DNA from: Syngnathus acus
Taxonomy: Eukaryota; Chordata; Actinopteri; Syngnathiformes; Syngnathidae
Direction: 5' to 3'
DNA: 64,000 nt
NCBI RefSeq assembly: GCF_901709675.1
Contig: NC_051092.1
Location: 3,724,491-3,788,490, forward strand
How positions within the stretch are numbered: position 1 is the stretch's first letter; every line of letters begins with the position of its first letter. The notes below the pieces were generated by a model. The model was not told the DNA's origin. It saw only the letters and a list, made by a program, of their open reading frames with translations, and did no database searches. Position numbers and translations under genes: made by a program. Positions 12,501 to 27,500 of the stretch are shown piece after piece.

Positions 12501-15500
12501 ATGCTAGCACTTCCTCAAGCTAGAAATGAATTTGGCAGGAAGCAGTTTAGCATTTTTTTCCTGATTTATTCGACATGTCTGCACTGAAGCCAGTCTTAAA
12601 AATAAGCTTATTGATAGTGAGTGGCTCTTTTACTGTCATATTAATAGGCAACATGTTGAAACTGAATGCTAACACAATGACGTAAACATCGTTAGCTAAA
12701 TCAAACTAGCTTAAAACCGCTAGTTGGAATGTATTGTAATTCTTCGACATGTGGTTAAGGATATGCCGTACACAACTGCCGATGCATTTTCAATCATTTT
12801 ATTGAAAATAGTAAGAAAAAAAAACACATATGGTAAGCGTAGTCATACTCATTCACTCACCAACAAAGCCAAACACACTCAAAGTCATAGTGTAGAATCT
12901 GAGGATGGCGACTGAAAGAAAGCATCTGAAGTATATTTGTCCTATTAGCCTACCAGTAGGCAACCTTTTTATATTCATTATTATTATTAATAATTTAAAT
13001 ATATTATATTTATAGTAGATTTCATTTTATATTAACAGATTGTCCTCTCCTGTTACTATCTATACACATCATGCTTGTGAAAGAAAGTCCAGGAAGACTG
13101 AAGTCTTTGTCAGAAATGAGCTCCGCCCCGCCCCCTCCAGGTGTCTCTGGATTCCCTCATGCCGCAAGTGTCTCTTCATCAGCGGGTGAAGAACTCCGCG
13201 GAGAGACTCTTAATTACGTCCTGAAACTCATCATACCATGTCCATATGGACTCCCCCTTTTTCTCCGCCCACTGAGCTGTCACGCTCCCCTCGCTAAATG
13301 TTGCCGTTTGGCAGAGAATAAAATGTGCAAAACCGCGAGCGTGGAAAGTCGGCATACCAGATGTGAGCGAGCTTTAACAGGTTGCCCCCTCTGCTGTTTG
13401 AGACCAATTAGCGTTTGTCATGACACCGTCGCGTGTTTGTGCTTTTTTTTTAAACACGGCTTCATTTCCACTTGCAATATGGTTCATATTTTATGAGTCT
13501 GGCTAATTGTTTCTGTTTAGCGCCTGTTTCCAACTTGCGAAAATGTTTATCAGAGAAGCACAGTGGAGCACACGCTGCGTTGCCAAGCAATTGAGCTCAT
13601 CAAATTAGAAACCCTGAGCAGATGCCCTCAGCAGTCTGCCCTCTTTGCTTTCCAATGGCGAGAGCCATTTGGTCTCATTCTCGTGTTACATCGGCTCCAC
13701 GTGGAGCGGTCATCCCTGCCAAGCGGGCCGCCTGAACCAACGCCGTCTCCTGCCAAACATGGACACGCAAAAAAAAAAAACACCTTCCATTTTTCCACGT
13801 ACCCCGCCGTTAGCCGGCATGTCAACCTTTCTCAGGCGCTGGGTTCTGGTTTCAGAGCTCGTGTTTGCGGCGAGGACTGATAGTGGAGTGCGGGCAGTTG
13901 CTCTACTTCCGAGTGATTAATCGTTTTTACTCTTGGCGCCGCAATTAAAGCTTACAAGATAAAACGGCTTACAACACTTTGCAAACTATTAGGACAGCGA
14001 GGAAAGTTTTAGAAGGTGATTACAAATAGTCTTCATCTCTGCTTTTCTTCCTCCATTCTTGACCCAAATATTCCAGACTCAATTCCACTTTGTTAGTGGA
14101 AAAACATCTTTTGCTCAGTCACTCCCATCACCTTCAGCCACGATCCGTCGAAGCGAAACAAATCGACGTCCGACACGCCTGACTTGCTCTTCATAGTCGG
14201 CAAACTTTCGAGCATGAATGAAATGGTCGTATTCATCCTGAAACGTTAGCATGCTACAATAGTTCATCGCTAATGAAGTGATTTTTGGAGTTTGTTCAGA
14301 ATCGGGTCAGGTCGTCACGTTGTTCCCATGAGTATGCCAATTTGCCAGACATTTTTTTTTCCCCCCAGAAGCGTTATTTGTTTGAACACGGCTTTAAATC
14401 CCTCAGGCCCCGTCTTCGCCTGGTCGTCTAGTTTTTCCTTGGCTTCATTACCCCCCAATACCTTGCGCTCCGTGCCGCGGCGCCAGAACAGCTGTCATTC
14501 CTCTCTGCCAAGAGATTCTATTTACCCAGTCCAACCGATGTCCTTGAGGACCGCTAAGAAACACCGTCCGGTCCAGTTGCGGGCGTCTGGAGTCCGTTTA
14601 CGCTCTCACGGGATTCAAAACGTGGCAGTGATACGGTTGAACAGCTGATAACATTTTAATCATGGCCTTGCAGCAGTCTGGAGAAAGCCCGGTCCAACAA
14701 TACTAATTATGCGCAGGAGCAATCGCACTGTCATAAATCTACCCCGGGATGAACGGTGGAGTGGAGGACGATATTCCCCGTCGTGCCGCTGCACTAATAA
14801 TTTGATGCGAGTTTACTTTCTGGATCCAGCGTGAAGACGCTTGCTGCTACCACGCACGCATATGTTAGCATGTTCCCCATCAGATGCAAACACACTTGTC
14901 GGAATCTGAAAATAGTGCCGCCCTGGATCGCATCCATCGGCTCAATATGTTCAGCGACATTTCGAGCGGAATCACTCAAGAGGAACTTCCGAGCATCTTC
15001 TGCTGTTTATTTAGTGATTTGCAACAGAAGACTGGTCTGGCTCACCTGTCAATCACAGGAGTAGCACATGGGAATTATACTGGGGGTCCTCGCGAGACCC
15101 CACGAGTTTCCGTTGCTACGATACTGATGCTAATGAACGAACGAGTTTGTGTCGCAGCGGAAGAATAAATGGAATGAGTGGGGGAAGAAATTAAGAGGTC
15201 CATTGGAATCTCCGCCGACTTTTTTCTAACCTCATCAGAAGATTATTTATTGTCCATTGAATTATTTATATTATTATTAATTAAATAAATAATTTGAATT
15301 ATGCCAAAACAATTGAGTACATGGCCGTTGAAGCCTTTTCTGACATTCAGAAGAAGATCAGGCCTCTCCAAAATCTATTCCTATTCTTCGACTGTCTTGG
15401 TTTGCGTTCAGCGTGGTCTTAGAAAGACTTTGATTGGTATTCAAAGCCAGAACTTTCTTGCAATTAGGCTCAACACACACTTGGCAGATACCAAGTCCTG

Positions 15501-18500
15501 CTCCGGGCAATCTTAATAAAAACTCGTGGTTTCAATTTTGTTTTTGCACACATTACTAGCATGCAGCAGGTGGTCAAAAAAAAAAAAAAAAGGTAATGTT
15601 ACAGCTCATTTGCCGCACAAAGCTTCAGGTGGTGAAAACGCATCCCGACAGGTGTTTCATTAAATTCTGAGCATACTGGCGTGGCGGACAGTGTTTGCTA
15701 TCATCAGAAGGCGCACTGTTGTCACGCCAGTTGGATTTTACACCAGCGATGGCCAATAAAATCCTTTTCTTGTCTGCCTTGACAGTTGTCACTCGCACGT
15801 CGACCAGCTTTGATTTCCTTGTCCAAATCAAACAAGAAGGAGATTGTTGATCTATCATGATCGGACAAAAACTCTTCTTAACTTTCCTACTAAAATCCCC
15901 TCAAGGATCTTGAAGATCATCATCAATCAATCAACTCAAAAAGATTGTTGACTTGAGTTCCACAATCAAAGGCATCTCTGGTGTGATGCAATCACAGCTT
16001 GCTATTTATTTAATAAAGTGGCTCTTCCTCTCGTTCTCATTCTACTCATCATGTCTTTCTTCCAACTGTGTAATCAGGACACAGCACGAAGCAAAGAATT
16101 GTCAACAATTTCCTCTCGCTTGCTTTTGTTTATTGACCGAGTTAAGCTTAGTAAGACTGGAAAGAGAGAAACGACTACAACCACTCTGGCAACCTCTTCT
16201 CCTCTCGCAAGAGACTTTTTTTTTTTTTTTGCTCCTTCTCACGAGAGACCCATCAGGGTGCCTCGAGGCAGATTGATGACACCGGCGATCCCACTCGGAA
16301 GATAATGTCCTTGGTTTTAATCGTGCATTGTGCCACGGCTTGTTACGAGGAAAAGATCAGGGACAGCAGCTTCATCAATGTCCTCTTGTGAATGCCACCA
16401 AAGTTTGGATCTTTAAAACCACTTTGTAGCTCTTCTTTTTTTTTCCCCATCATTCTTACCGAGACATCGTAAAGTCGTTTTTTGTTCGACATAAGCGTGA
16501 CAAAGATTGCCGTTTGTCAATATTTGCGGTCAGGGGGGTTTGATCTATTCTAAGAATTTCTATTTACTTGGTGCCAACTTTGGATCTTGTTGACGGAACA
16601 GTCTTACCATCGAGCAACATTTCTTTTCATTGTCACAATTTTGTGAAGGAAATAATTTGTGTCTTGATTATCAGTCTGCAAAAGTGGCAGATGAAAATCG
16701 TAATAAGTTTCAAAACATCCAAATCGTTATCCCGCCATTGTCCTGATGGTCGTCATATTTGCAGCAGGCTGCCGAGCCGCAATATGCAAATTAGTTTGCT
16801 TTTCAGAGTCACCATATTTTGGTTAATGACAAAAATCTGACCAAATTACGATCGCGGGGAAACAAACAGGATGTTAGGCTGATTTGAATTTGTAATTTTC
16901 AAATTTGGCAATTTCCACCAGCCGTCCTATAAAAAACTACTCCTAGGGGGCAGTACCAAATTTCAAATGGTTATAGTGGACAGATGGGAAGTGCTGAATT
17001 ATAGTTTTGATTTTTTTTCCCTTTGTCAATAAATGTGGGCAGAGTCTGGCATCAACTTGGGTAGAAAATTACACTTTCCATAACTGCATTCCAAATGCTC
17101 AGATGATTTTTCCAAATAGGTGATGATAGTCAATAAAAAGACTTGATCATACTATTGTACAAAAATAGTACAATTATGATGACTTGACTCCACAACAACC
17201 TTTTAAAGCTTGAGGTCGAATAAATGAAATCTTGTTTTTTGCATATGCAAATATATATCTCAACTCCCAATTAGCTTGACTCGCTACAACGCTCCGGTTC
17301 ATAAGGCAACACAATCAAAAAGTAGGAAAAATAAGATGGGTTTTGGATGAAAATAGCGGTTAGCCTCGCTAGTTAGCCAGCCGCCACTCCCTTCCCTCAC
17401 AGCCCGTTGGCAGGGGGGAAGGACTGGGGAGGAGTTGTCTTTGTTGTGCTCACCATTGCGTCTGGAAGTGTGTAAATAGTGCTTATCCACTTTTAATTGC
17501 CTCATCTGCCATCTTGAGCATAGAGCAATAAAAGGGGATCATACCCAGGACCACCACACGGGGACTGTCCCCGGATGTCGGTGACACAACTCATTTGCCA
17601 TCTGCCACCTGTGTCGACTCGCCTTCGGAACCCCGTGGGAATTTCTTTTTTTTTTTAAAGATGGCGGGATTAACAAGGAAATTTTGCATTTCATCGCCTT
17701 GCTCTCAGTATTTTAAGTGGCGATCCGGCACCATTAGTCGTCACAATGTCGATATGCACATCTGCACCCGGTGCCCCTTCACCAATCAGCAGTAATTAAA
17801 AACTTTGGCCCTAATTTGATTTTCTCCTCCATTCCACACTAAAACACCATGTGATATTTTTATAGTTAAAAGTGCAAAGATTAAATGAGCATCTCGAAAT
17901 CTCCCCAACAAATATACCCCTCATGTACCATTAACCTTGAGCAAGCTTATTAACTTGGCACTCCCCCACCAGTTGAAACCCGCCATAAGATTTCCCAATC
18001 CACCCATTCCCCTTCATTGAGCAATAAGCCGTTTGTGACCAGGATGAAGCAGAAGATCGGTGGATGCTCATGAATATCTTTGCATGTCAATTTCCTCCAC
18101 TCCCCATCTTGCTGTACTCCGACCTAACACGCCAGAGAATATTTTTGAATCGTTGTGGGGAAGGCATCACATTAAGGCTGCTTGGGAAAATGCGATTGGA
18201 TGAAGATTGCGCATGTCACTTGCATTTGGGGTCGACTAAATGAAATAAATAAATGCTAGCTTGAGGGATGACCGGTACAAGTGAGTGTTGTTTACAATCT
18301 GTCCATAACCATCGCCATCCTGCTCTGCAGATATAGCACGAAAAATAAATGCTCAAGTTTATTTATTTTTTTACAACAGCCATCTTTGCGCCAAGCGATT
18401 GGATAGTAAAAGCAACCCACAAAGGCGGCCGGCTGGAAAAAGGTGATCCATGTTGAAGGTGCGGCTCACTCCATCCTGAAGATTGGTGCTCTGGGAAGAA

Positions 18501-21500
18501 AATTGGCAGAATTCATCAAATCTTCTGCTGGTTGAAAACGGCGCTAGCAGCCTAGCGCGGAGCTTTTAAATGTGAAAATAACCCGGGCTGCCCCGCGGGA
18601 GTGTGTTTTATGTGGTTGGAGGGGTTCAAGTGGGGCTCATATATTGGTTTGTGTTGAGATGTCGGCGGCTTTGTCAGCTTTCCCTAGCGTCCGTCGCTCT
18701 CGGTTTCATGTCGCTGGAGCGTTTCTCCGCTGACTGCGTGAGAGTGATTTATGCAGTCATAAGAGCGAGCGGGCCGTGCTTCATCCTGACACCTATTATC
18801 AAAATGAGATATTTGAGTGTGACGAGGAAACAAAGCAGGGGAGGGAATGAAAAAGACTTGTATGTTTTCACAAATACAATTTGGAGCCATTTTGGGGCCT
18901 AGCAATCCAAGCTAAGCTAAAACGCTCAGCTAAAACTTTTCACAACTGAAAGGCGGCTTACACTCGAAACTTTTCGCCCGTCAATCACTTGTTTGTGTTT
19001 CTGAATGCAACTTGAGTTTGATGTTCAAGGGCGGAATGGAAAATAGGTTGATTCTTTTGACTTCTCGTGCGAGCAGGAGTGAGAGCGTATAGCTTCTTCT
19101 CTGCTCCGTTGCCGCTCAGACTCAGCTGAGAAAAACAACCAGACGATAGCGAGGCAAATTGGGAACGGTTATTTTTGCTACAATGCGCTCCCGAAAGTAT
19201 TAGTCTGGTTTATTCTCCGAGTAGATGCGAGTGGCTGTGGGACGACGCGTCTGAGGCAGATGAATACTCCAAAAGCTTTCCCGGGAGCTTCCGGACACCC
19301 CGCATATAAATATCTCCCTCCTCCTGCTTTTGTGCAACTTTATCTCCAGCCTCTCATTGGCTCTTATCTATATGCTGCCATTCCCCAAATGAAAGGCCAC
19401 CAAATACGGAAACAAATGAAGCGTGGTGAAACAAAAACGTCTGCAACCTCAGAGGGCTTTGGATGCTAAGCTCGTCGGGATGCGGCATTTGTTCGGCTAC
19501 GTGACGGCCGAGCACTCGGGCTTCGGTGGCACAGTCGTTACTTTGGCTTCCTTCCAGACACATTTATGGGATGAAATGTGTCGGAATGAGTCGAAAGAAA
19601 CGGTCTGAGAAAGGCCCGGTGCATTTTCCATTCATTGGTTTCCTTGCTGGAGTCAGTCAATTGATTTTTAGGACCAATAGTTAGCTTGTTTATTTCAGAG
19701 TTTGAAAGTTTACATTTAAAAGATTTATGAAGAGTTACGAAGCCGTTTCTAGCGTATTAGCATTTCACTCGCCGGTTAGCATTTGGCTGTCTTCATGTGA
19801 GGGCTAACGGTTACACTCAGGGGTCATGTTGGCCTTTTATTCTTCCTCTTAAAAAGAGGAAAAGCTGGCGTGTAAGCGCCGCACTCCCGAGGCTGGCTGA
19901 CCTACATGTTCGACTTCCTCCATCTGCCTGCGTTCACTTAGCACTCGGCAGGCCGCCACTCACGCAGCAGGTGCCGGCACACGGAAGCTTCGGGTGTGTC
20001 GAGTGGAATGTGGATATATTTTGAGGAAAGATACTAAAAGACAAAGTCAAGGTCACGCTGGTTGGCTAAAATGAACGCCAGGATACCACTCTAGCCTTGT
20101 TTGGTTGTGAATAACGATGACCTTGCTTCATTCGTTCCAATTGCGGCCGAGTCTCCGCCCTCCTGCACCTTGAAAACAATTAATTAGTATTCAAAGCCGT
20201 AAAGTAATATATGCAGTTAATTCGCAAGCATTAAAAGCTAATGGACTGGCTGTGTCTTGCGCCCTAAGCCGCCGCACAGAACGAGTCCATCAATCACTTC
20301 CATCAGCGATCCTTCGCCAGCTGACGGCTGTGTCGGCGCATCTTGACAAGCAAACGGAGGGCCGGGCGGCGTCCGGCGCTGCTTCTGTTGACATCTCGAG
20401 AGATGAACTGGATACATTTCACTGCCTCTGTCACTGTATTGTGCCTTGGCTCTCTGATGAGGAGTTATTCGTGTACAGTGGTACGCAATCCGTTACATCC
20501 GTGGCAAGTCCATCCATCCTTGTCCTGCGCGGCTTTTCCGATTCAGGTGAAAACGGCACGAGCAGCTTTAGGTGATGTCATGTTCGGCAAATTGTTCGCG
20601 CCTTTGTTTGCAGAAAAGGGATTTCCTCTACTAAGCTCGAGTTACTCTCCCGAATTTCCCCTTGGCGTCACTTGCAGTTGTTCTGCCTTGAGCGGAAAAG
20701 CCGCTTCAGGCCGCAGCTGTTGGATATTCTCGCCAGCAGATGCGTCTTGGCCTTGCTGCTCCATTCAGACGCCTGATCCTCCGCTGGTTCGCCAAATGAT
20801 TTGTGGTGAATAATTGTTTGGTTCCGGACCGATTGGATAAGTTGACTCCGCATATGGAAGACTTCAAGCCATTAAGCATCTGCACTCGATCAACGCAACA
20901 GCTGCTTTATTGCCTGCATGAGCTTATGAATGGAAGAAGAAGGGGATGAGGTACGTGGCTTGAGATGTGCATCAACAGCAAAAACCTGTAAGACACAAAT
21001 CTTTTTTCAAATTGCTCATATTAGCCTACAGAGAATCTGTGTGGGCTCGTGTGCGTTTGCTCGACTGACATCCGCCATCAGATTGCCTCGTGCAGTACTT
21101 AAGGCCACTTATTATTCATGTGTTGATTGGGGATTATTGTTCCATCTGGCACGCGAGGGTACAGAGGATTTCAAAAAAATAAATAAATAAAGCAGCACCT
21201 GATGCCGGGGCTAGCGAAGAGCCCAAGCACGGGAGTCGGATTCTCCCAGGGGAGCGTTGGGATAATATTTCTGCAGGTCTGCGAGGTGACTGGCATACGC
21301 CTTGAATTGTGAAAGCGCCTCATTTTACTTGTAGCATATATTGCATTGTGAATAAATGCTGAGTGGCTAAAAAGTAGCGCTAATGAAAGATGCTGCTATG
21401 TTGTTGCTCCACATTGCTGGAGTGGCTGACCCAGTTTATCTGCTGCTCGGGTGATTAATGCAGCATCACTACAAATAAAGGTCAGGGCCGGAGCACCGCA

Positions 21501-24500
21501 GCTGAGGGAGTTGAATATGATTTGTCTTGTGCTTACTGACGATACAGACAGGTAATTATTCCGCCAAGGAGCAGGTTTTTTTTTTTCCTTGCCAGACCAG
21601 TCTTGTTAACTTGTTTTCAAAACGCTGCGCTCATCAAATACTGAAGCCCCTCTTCAATTTATTCTTTTAGTTAACGATTCCATGTGGGGAAATTTGAATG
21701 TAAGGTTAAGATTTTAAAAATATACACCATTTTTGATAACGTTACAAGGTTAGCTAGGTTAAGTGGCTCGCGGATAGAGCGTTAGCCGCTCATAGCTAAT
21801 GTTAGCTGTCAGACATTTTGATCAGTTTGACATTTGCAACATATTTTTTTTTTTTAGTTGAATTTCTATTTTGAGTTTGTGCTGTATATTTGGCAGTTGA
21901 GTCTTCATTTCCAAAATCACCACTTTTTAGGAATCACACCAAATTCTTTGAGCCATTAACATTGCATTGCAGTAAGCGTTTTTTTTTTTTTTTGGGGGGG
22001 GCAGGAAGCGTTTTGTCACAAGTACTTTCCTCCCTTTTTACGCGCGGTGATGATCCATCCATTTTCTACCCTGCTTACTTGCTGCGGTGAGCTGGAGCCT
22101 GTAATATGAACATTTTATGTGGACTAATCCTAACTTTAGTTGAGCAGTGCAAGCAGGTCTAATTAAAATACATAAAAAGTGATTATTCCTCTCCATCCTT
22201 TATCTAAATGATCATCTTCACTTTCACATCCACCCGGCGTCTCTTCCGGAGAAATTGCCGCGGCTAAATGAAGCGATGATTTTCTTTACTCGTGCCAGCT
22301 GTAGCGCAAATAGTCTTCAGTCTGCCGGAAAATTCTGCTCCTTTCATGGAGATAGGAGGGATTTAAGGAAGACGGATTGAAGAGCGTGTGAGGCTTTGAA
22401 GAGCTCCATCGTGTTGTAGTGTCAAATGGGTTTTTGCATGCCCTGCCGTGCTTGGAGTTCTATAAATAATCAGAATCGAGAAAATGTTATTTGAGCACAA
22501 ACGGTGCAGCAACACATGTAGACAGACAAGGTAACTAGACTTCAGAATTCTGCTGCTACCACTTTGAGCTACATCAATAAAGTCTAGCCCATTTCAGAAG
22601 AAGATGCGAGATTATTTTTTTCCGAAGTGGTTCCCAAAATGGATGGATGGTCTCATGATTTTCCGTTTCTCTTCAGGTCAATGGTAAAGAGCTGTCCAAG
22701 TCCAGCCATGAGGAGACGTTGGAGAGCTTCCTCCCTGCCAAGGACCCCGTCGTGGTCCAAGTCATCCGGCGGACCCCCAGCGGCCGACCCCACGGCCCGC
22801 CTCAGGAAATCCATGTGGTGGATGTGTGCACTCAGACCGACATCACCTTCGAACACATCGTGGCGCTGGCAAAGCTGCGGCCTACGACGCCTCCCGTGCC
22901 TGACGTCTGTCCTTTCTTGCTCAGCGACAGGTGAGCGTTCGGACAAGTTAGAACACTCGGAACTATACTTGGGAGCAGCGGAATTAATGACAGGAATATT
23001 TGCATCAAGCGAATCAACAAGAGGTTCCCTTTGAAAAACAACAACAGAAACAGGAGTCGTTATTTCCCTTGGTGTCACTTTGATTTTGTGTTCTGCACAT
23101 CACAAAGCAGCAAAGGGGAAAAGTTTAGCATATTTTAAAAAGTAGGTTTCATCTCCTGAGGATGGAAAACAGAAAACTTTTCTTTTTGTTTTTTAAATTG
23201 TTTTTCTTTTCTTTTTTTACAGACGCGAGTAATTATTCGCCCCGCAATCGTTGCTCCACCGTTGCTCTGAATCTGAGAATTATTGACACTTGAATGTATC
23301 GCGCAAATGCAAAATCCCCTACGGGACCTTGTTGGCAATTATAGCAAGATGGCCCATTTAAACTCATCGAAGGTTTACTGGGTGATTAAAGCAAATGGGC
23401 TCGTAAAAAAATATAATAAATAAATAAAAACTGGGCAACAGATTGAAGCGGGCAACTGGCAGCCCCGAGTGCAAATGTAATCAATGCGCCCCATTAAACT
23501 CACTCTTTCATCTCTACGATCAAGTGTGGAATTCAATACGATAGATATGACAAATGTTGTGTCACGCCTGATTACGTTCCTCGCAGCTGCTGCCAGAGGT
23601 AGTTACCTTTTCAACATGGCGGCTTTGCGACAAATCCGAGTCTAGTTCCAGTAAGAAGACGTGTTGTTTTTGGAATGCTCCGATTCGTGTAGTCCACTTG
23701 AGATTTTTTGTTTTTCTTATCTTGTGTGGTCCTGATGCTGCCTGGTATGATAATAGACTTGCTGCACAATGAGTGTGTGCAAGAGGGGGCGGGCGCTTGT
23801 CAGTCAAGAGCAGCAGGCAAATGATGGGAATGAGCTGTTATTAGTGAGCGGCTTGACTTTTAGCGTGCACACTCAAGCACTACGGCGTCTTTCTTCGGCG
23901 GATTGCAGCCGAGACAAAGGCGACGGGAAATCCTGTCACTGCTCGCCGTTGAAGTGCTTTGAAAGAGAATGAACCAGAGGATGTAACTTAGCTCCGCCTC
24001 TTTGTCTTTGGCCCCCCCCCTGACAGCTGTCACTCCCTTCACACCATGGAGCAGGATTACTACGAAGGCACCGACTACCTCTCGCCGCTTCCGGTCGACG
24101 CCGACAGGACGCAAGAGTTGGAGTATGAGGTAACGATTCCGATTACAACACGATATTTGCAGTCAATCGATACGAATACGATTTTGCGATAATCGTCACA
24201 ATGGGAAAAAAAACACAGAAGCAGGGGGTTTATATTTTCTGGACCTAAATGTATTTATTCAAATTATTTATTTATTTTAAATAATGGTTTATAATTGATT
24301 TGTTTGGTTACAGAACAAATTAAGCTTGTAATACGTTCCAAGATGTTTTCCAGTCAAAACTGTTTATTCCACGTTGGCAGTCCCCCGTTCCCATAGTGAT
24401 GAACACTCAAGGCTGACAATTTGTTTTAGTATCCCAAGTCATCGCCATGTTAGCACACAAAGCCTGGTGACAGCCCGCCTCACCTCTGTCTTTATTTGTT

Positions 24501-27500
24501 GCGTTTGAATTAGTAGCTCTGAAAGCTCCCACCCACTGAGCCCGGCGACGCGGCAAAGAGATTTGCGCACACACTCGGATCAGCGTGACACCATGCTAGC
24601 ATACAATACAGAATATGAAAGGCTTTCTGTACGCCTCGTTGCGATTTACAAATCCGATTACACTCGGCGGGCTCTGTTGCCCGTTAAAACTCGTCGATGT
24701 TCGTCCCCCGTGGACATCGGGCAGACGTTTCTTTAAAATGACTTTACTCGGAGGTGTCACTTGAGGAGAGCGTGCCGCCGCCACTTCACCAAGGAACCAT
24801 TGAAATCCAATTCACCTTTGCGGCCCGGACATGTTTCCATCAGTGCAATTCCCCCACCAGCTGAAGTTGTTCGGTCCCAATCCTGCACCCATTTGTTCTT
24901 CTTAGAAGTGGACGTCGAGATCTCACTTGCCCTCACTGTGGCCTTAGATGCAGTTTTCGTTTGACTCAAAAAACAAGCCGTTTTCAATCCGGGAAATGAT
25001 CACCAATTCATTAGGAAAGCAACCCCGAAAGGCAGAATCCAAAATGCAGTGTCAAAGAGCGAAATGACTATGTTAGCACAGCGCTACGTTGCTACAATCA
25101 CAACAATAAACCGCGCAATTAAATAAATAGCTCTCCACGAGCTCTCACTTATTCACACGCTTAACTTGCCGAGTGATCACGAGCTGCCGTTTAGTAATTA
25201 ATCACCGGGAGGAGATAAACCACGGCAATAATTGATGTCTCTTTAGCTTTTATTATCGTTGATGTGTTGAGAACTGTTCTAACAAATGAGGCCCCGTGCG
25301 TTAACGTTGGATATATTTTGTTTGATATTTGGAGAGTAGGGGTAAAATGGGACCTGACCATCAAGAGGGAGGAAATCTGGCCAACCTTGTTCTTGTTGAC
25401 AGGCTCATCTGGCAGTCTGGGTGCATTTGTGGCTGCTTTTTCAATTACGGCTAATCAAAGGCGCCATTACGATGACAGCCCACAGCGCGCCTTGATGGCG
25501 GGGACGACACTTTGCGCTGTACATTACGCCACCGCCGCCATTAATTTACTGTCGGCTCTTATCTCTGTGCCGTGGGCTCATCTCCTACTGGGAACTTAAA
25601 AAGCAAATTTGGATTTTCAAAAGAGAAAAGCGCTTTCACTGCTGCACTTTGTTCGAATGTTAAACGACTGGTTTTGTTTTCTTGGGCAGCCTGCTGGGCG
25701 TCGTCTTGTTTTTATATTTTATATTTGATTGTCGCAGGCACGGGGCGGGCAAAAATGTCGGAACCCAAATGAGGGCTTGATGCAGATGTGTGCCTCATGG
25801 AAGTCAATTGTTTGTTGATGCCTCACTGGGAGGGAAACGAGGAATTATTTAGTACGGCGTATTCCGCATGTACCCCCGCATTCCGCATGTACCCCCGCCC
25901 GAATTAGCATAATTTGATCGTATTTATGGTTTGATGCTCTATATTTGGTGCCGACTTGAGGAAGAAAAAAAAAAAAAATCTCCTGTGACATTTCAATTCC
26001 CCACGCATGAGAAGCGTCTCTCATGATCAAACGCCTTCCGACTCCTGAAAGTCAGAGGCAACTTTGCCTTCTCGTACGTTCAAAGTTTAGGCAGAATTTT
26101 CTGCTTGAACTTGAGGAATCAATCTTGCCGTTTTGTTTGATCTTCTGTGCGGTGGTTCTTTAAAGCAAATATTTGACTACTCGCTGTTGGTACCGATACT
26201 TGCTCATGCCACTTTGATCAAAAAATCATTTCAATCGAATACTGTTGAAAAACTGTCGTTTTATTATTTAATTGGTTTATGTTTGATGACGATTATGTAC
26301 CGATTCCTTTCACGTGTAGGCCTTTGTAAAGTGCCGGAAGGATCGATTAAAGTCGCAGTTAAAACAAGCTCAAAGAATTGACGAAGAACCGCAATTTCTT
26401 TTATCTGTACAACGCCCACGGCAACATTTCATCCCCTCTCCTCAATACAGGAAGTGGAATTGTGCCGACTCAGCAGTCAAGAAAAGCTGGGGCTGACTCT
26501 GTGCTATAGGACGGATGAGGAAGAGGACGTTGCCATCTATGTCAGCGAGGTGAGAACACATCAAAGTACCGATACCAGGTTTTAGTATCGGGCCGAAACC
26601 GGGCCTTATTTTAAGGTATCGGTACTCACGACGATACTGTTATTTTCTTTAAAATTATTGTATCGTATGTTTGATAGAAAATAAGTATATTTGAACAAAT
26701 TGGAAAAATATAATAAATTTATGTTAATTTAAAATACTATATCAGGATTTATAGGAAATGTTATGTATCAAAAATAGTAGTGGTAGCGATACTTGGTTTC
26801 GGTACTGGAAACTAAGAGTCATTTTATAAAGATAGACTTGTGTATCTTGTGACTTTTTTTTTTTTTTAAATAATATCTTTAACTATGACAATGATGAGCA
26901 CCAGCAAGGTAACTACCTTCAAGGGTTTTTCTTTTAGCCCGAGATGAGCACACAGACTCTCTTTCACATGTTGCAGTCCTCTTGCCTCCATTTCTCTTAA
27001 CTTTTGTCTCCGATTCGTTTGAAGTTGAAAGCCGAGCAGAATATAAATTTATGCTCGACAGCTACTGGCAGCGTTTGTTGGCGAGAGGTGGTGGTGGGAG
27101 TTGATTCGGTTCAAGACGAGTGTGCTGCATTTCGATGAAGTGGCTGAATGTCACCGTCTATGAGAGGTGTTGCCCTCTCGTCCATTTTGGAAACCAGAAC
27201 AACAAAGTGAAACACACAGCTTGTGAATAATTTAGGCGCTGCACTTAAAAGTTTTTTTTTTTTTTTTTTTTTATTCACTCAGAGATTCAGAGCCATCTCG
27301 ATAAGAAATCATCAAAGTGTCTCGCGAATTCCACACTGTTGATTTCCAACGTTCACTTTTTTTTATCTTCCTTTATGGAAAACTTTTTTGGGCAGTTTTA
27401 GAGCATTTTTGTGAGATTGTAATTCAATTCTTGCTACAATTTTTTTTCATCAGAACGTATGACTTTGCTCTCCTTTCGCAGATCTGTCCCAACAGCATCG

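Larger units (their letters stand above)
3554..22676 (+). other. pdzrn4: pdzrn4 intron 1 (19.1 kb)
   Basis: No coding exon with paired splice sites and a recognisable product was found in this long intron. ORFs up to 141 codons occur but show no domain, no splice logic and no resemblance to known proteins. It contains a tandem duplication near 5 kb, a hAT-like MITE at 6.1 kb, a nested MITE pair at 9.1 kb, a repeat tail near 22.05 kb and mononucleotide runs. Such first introns often hold enhancers, but none can be named from this sequence alone. Confidence 0.7.

Noticed and set aside
13071-13496. 141-codon plus-strand ORF in pdzrn4 intron 1
   Set aside because: No domain, no splice partner in phase, and a composition like non-coding sequence.
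22653-23078. 141-codon minus-strand ORF
   Set aside because: Antisense to pdzrn4 exon 2. It has no resemblance to any family.
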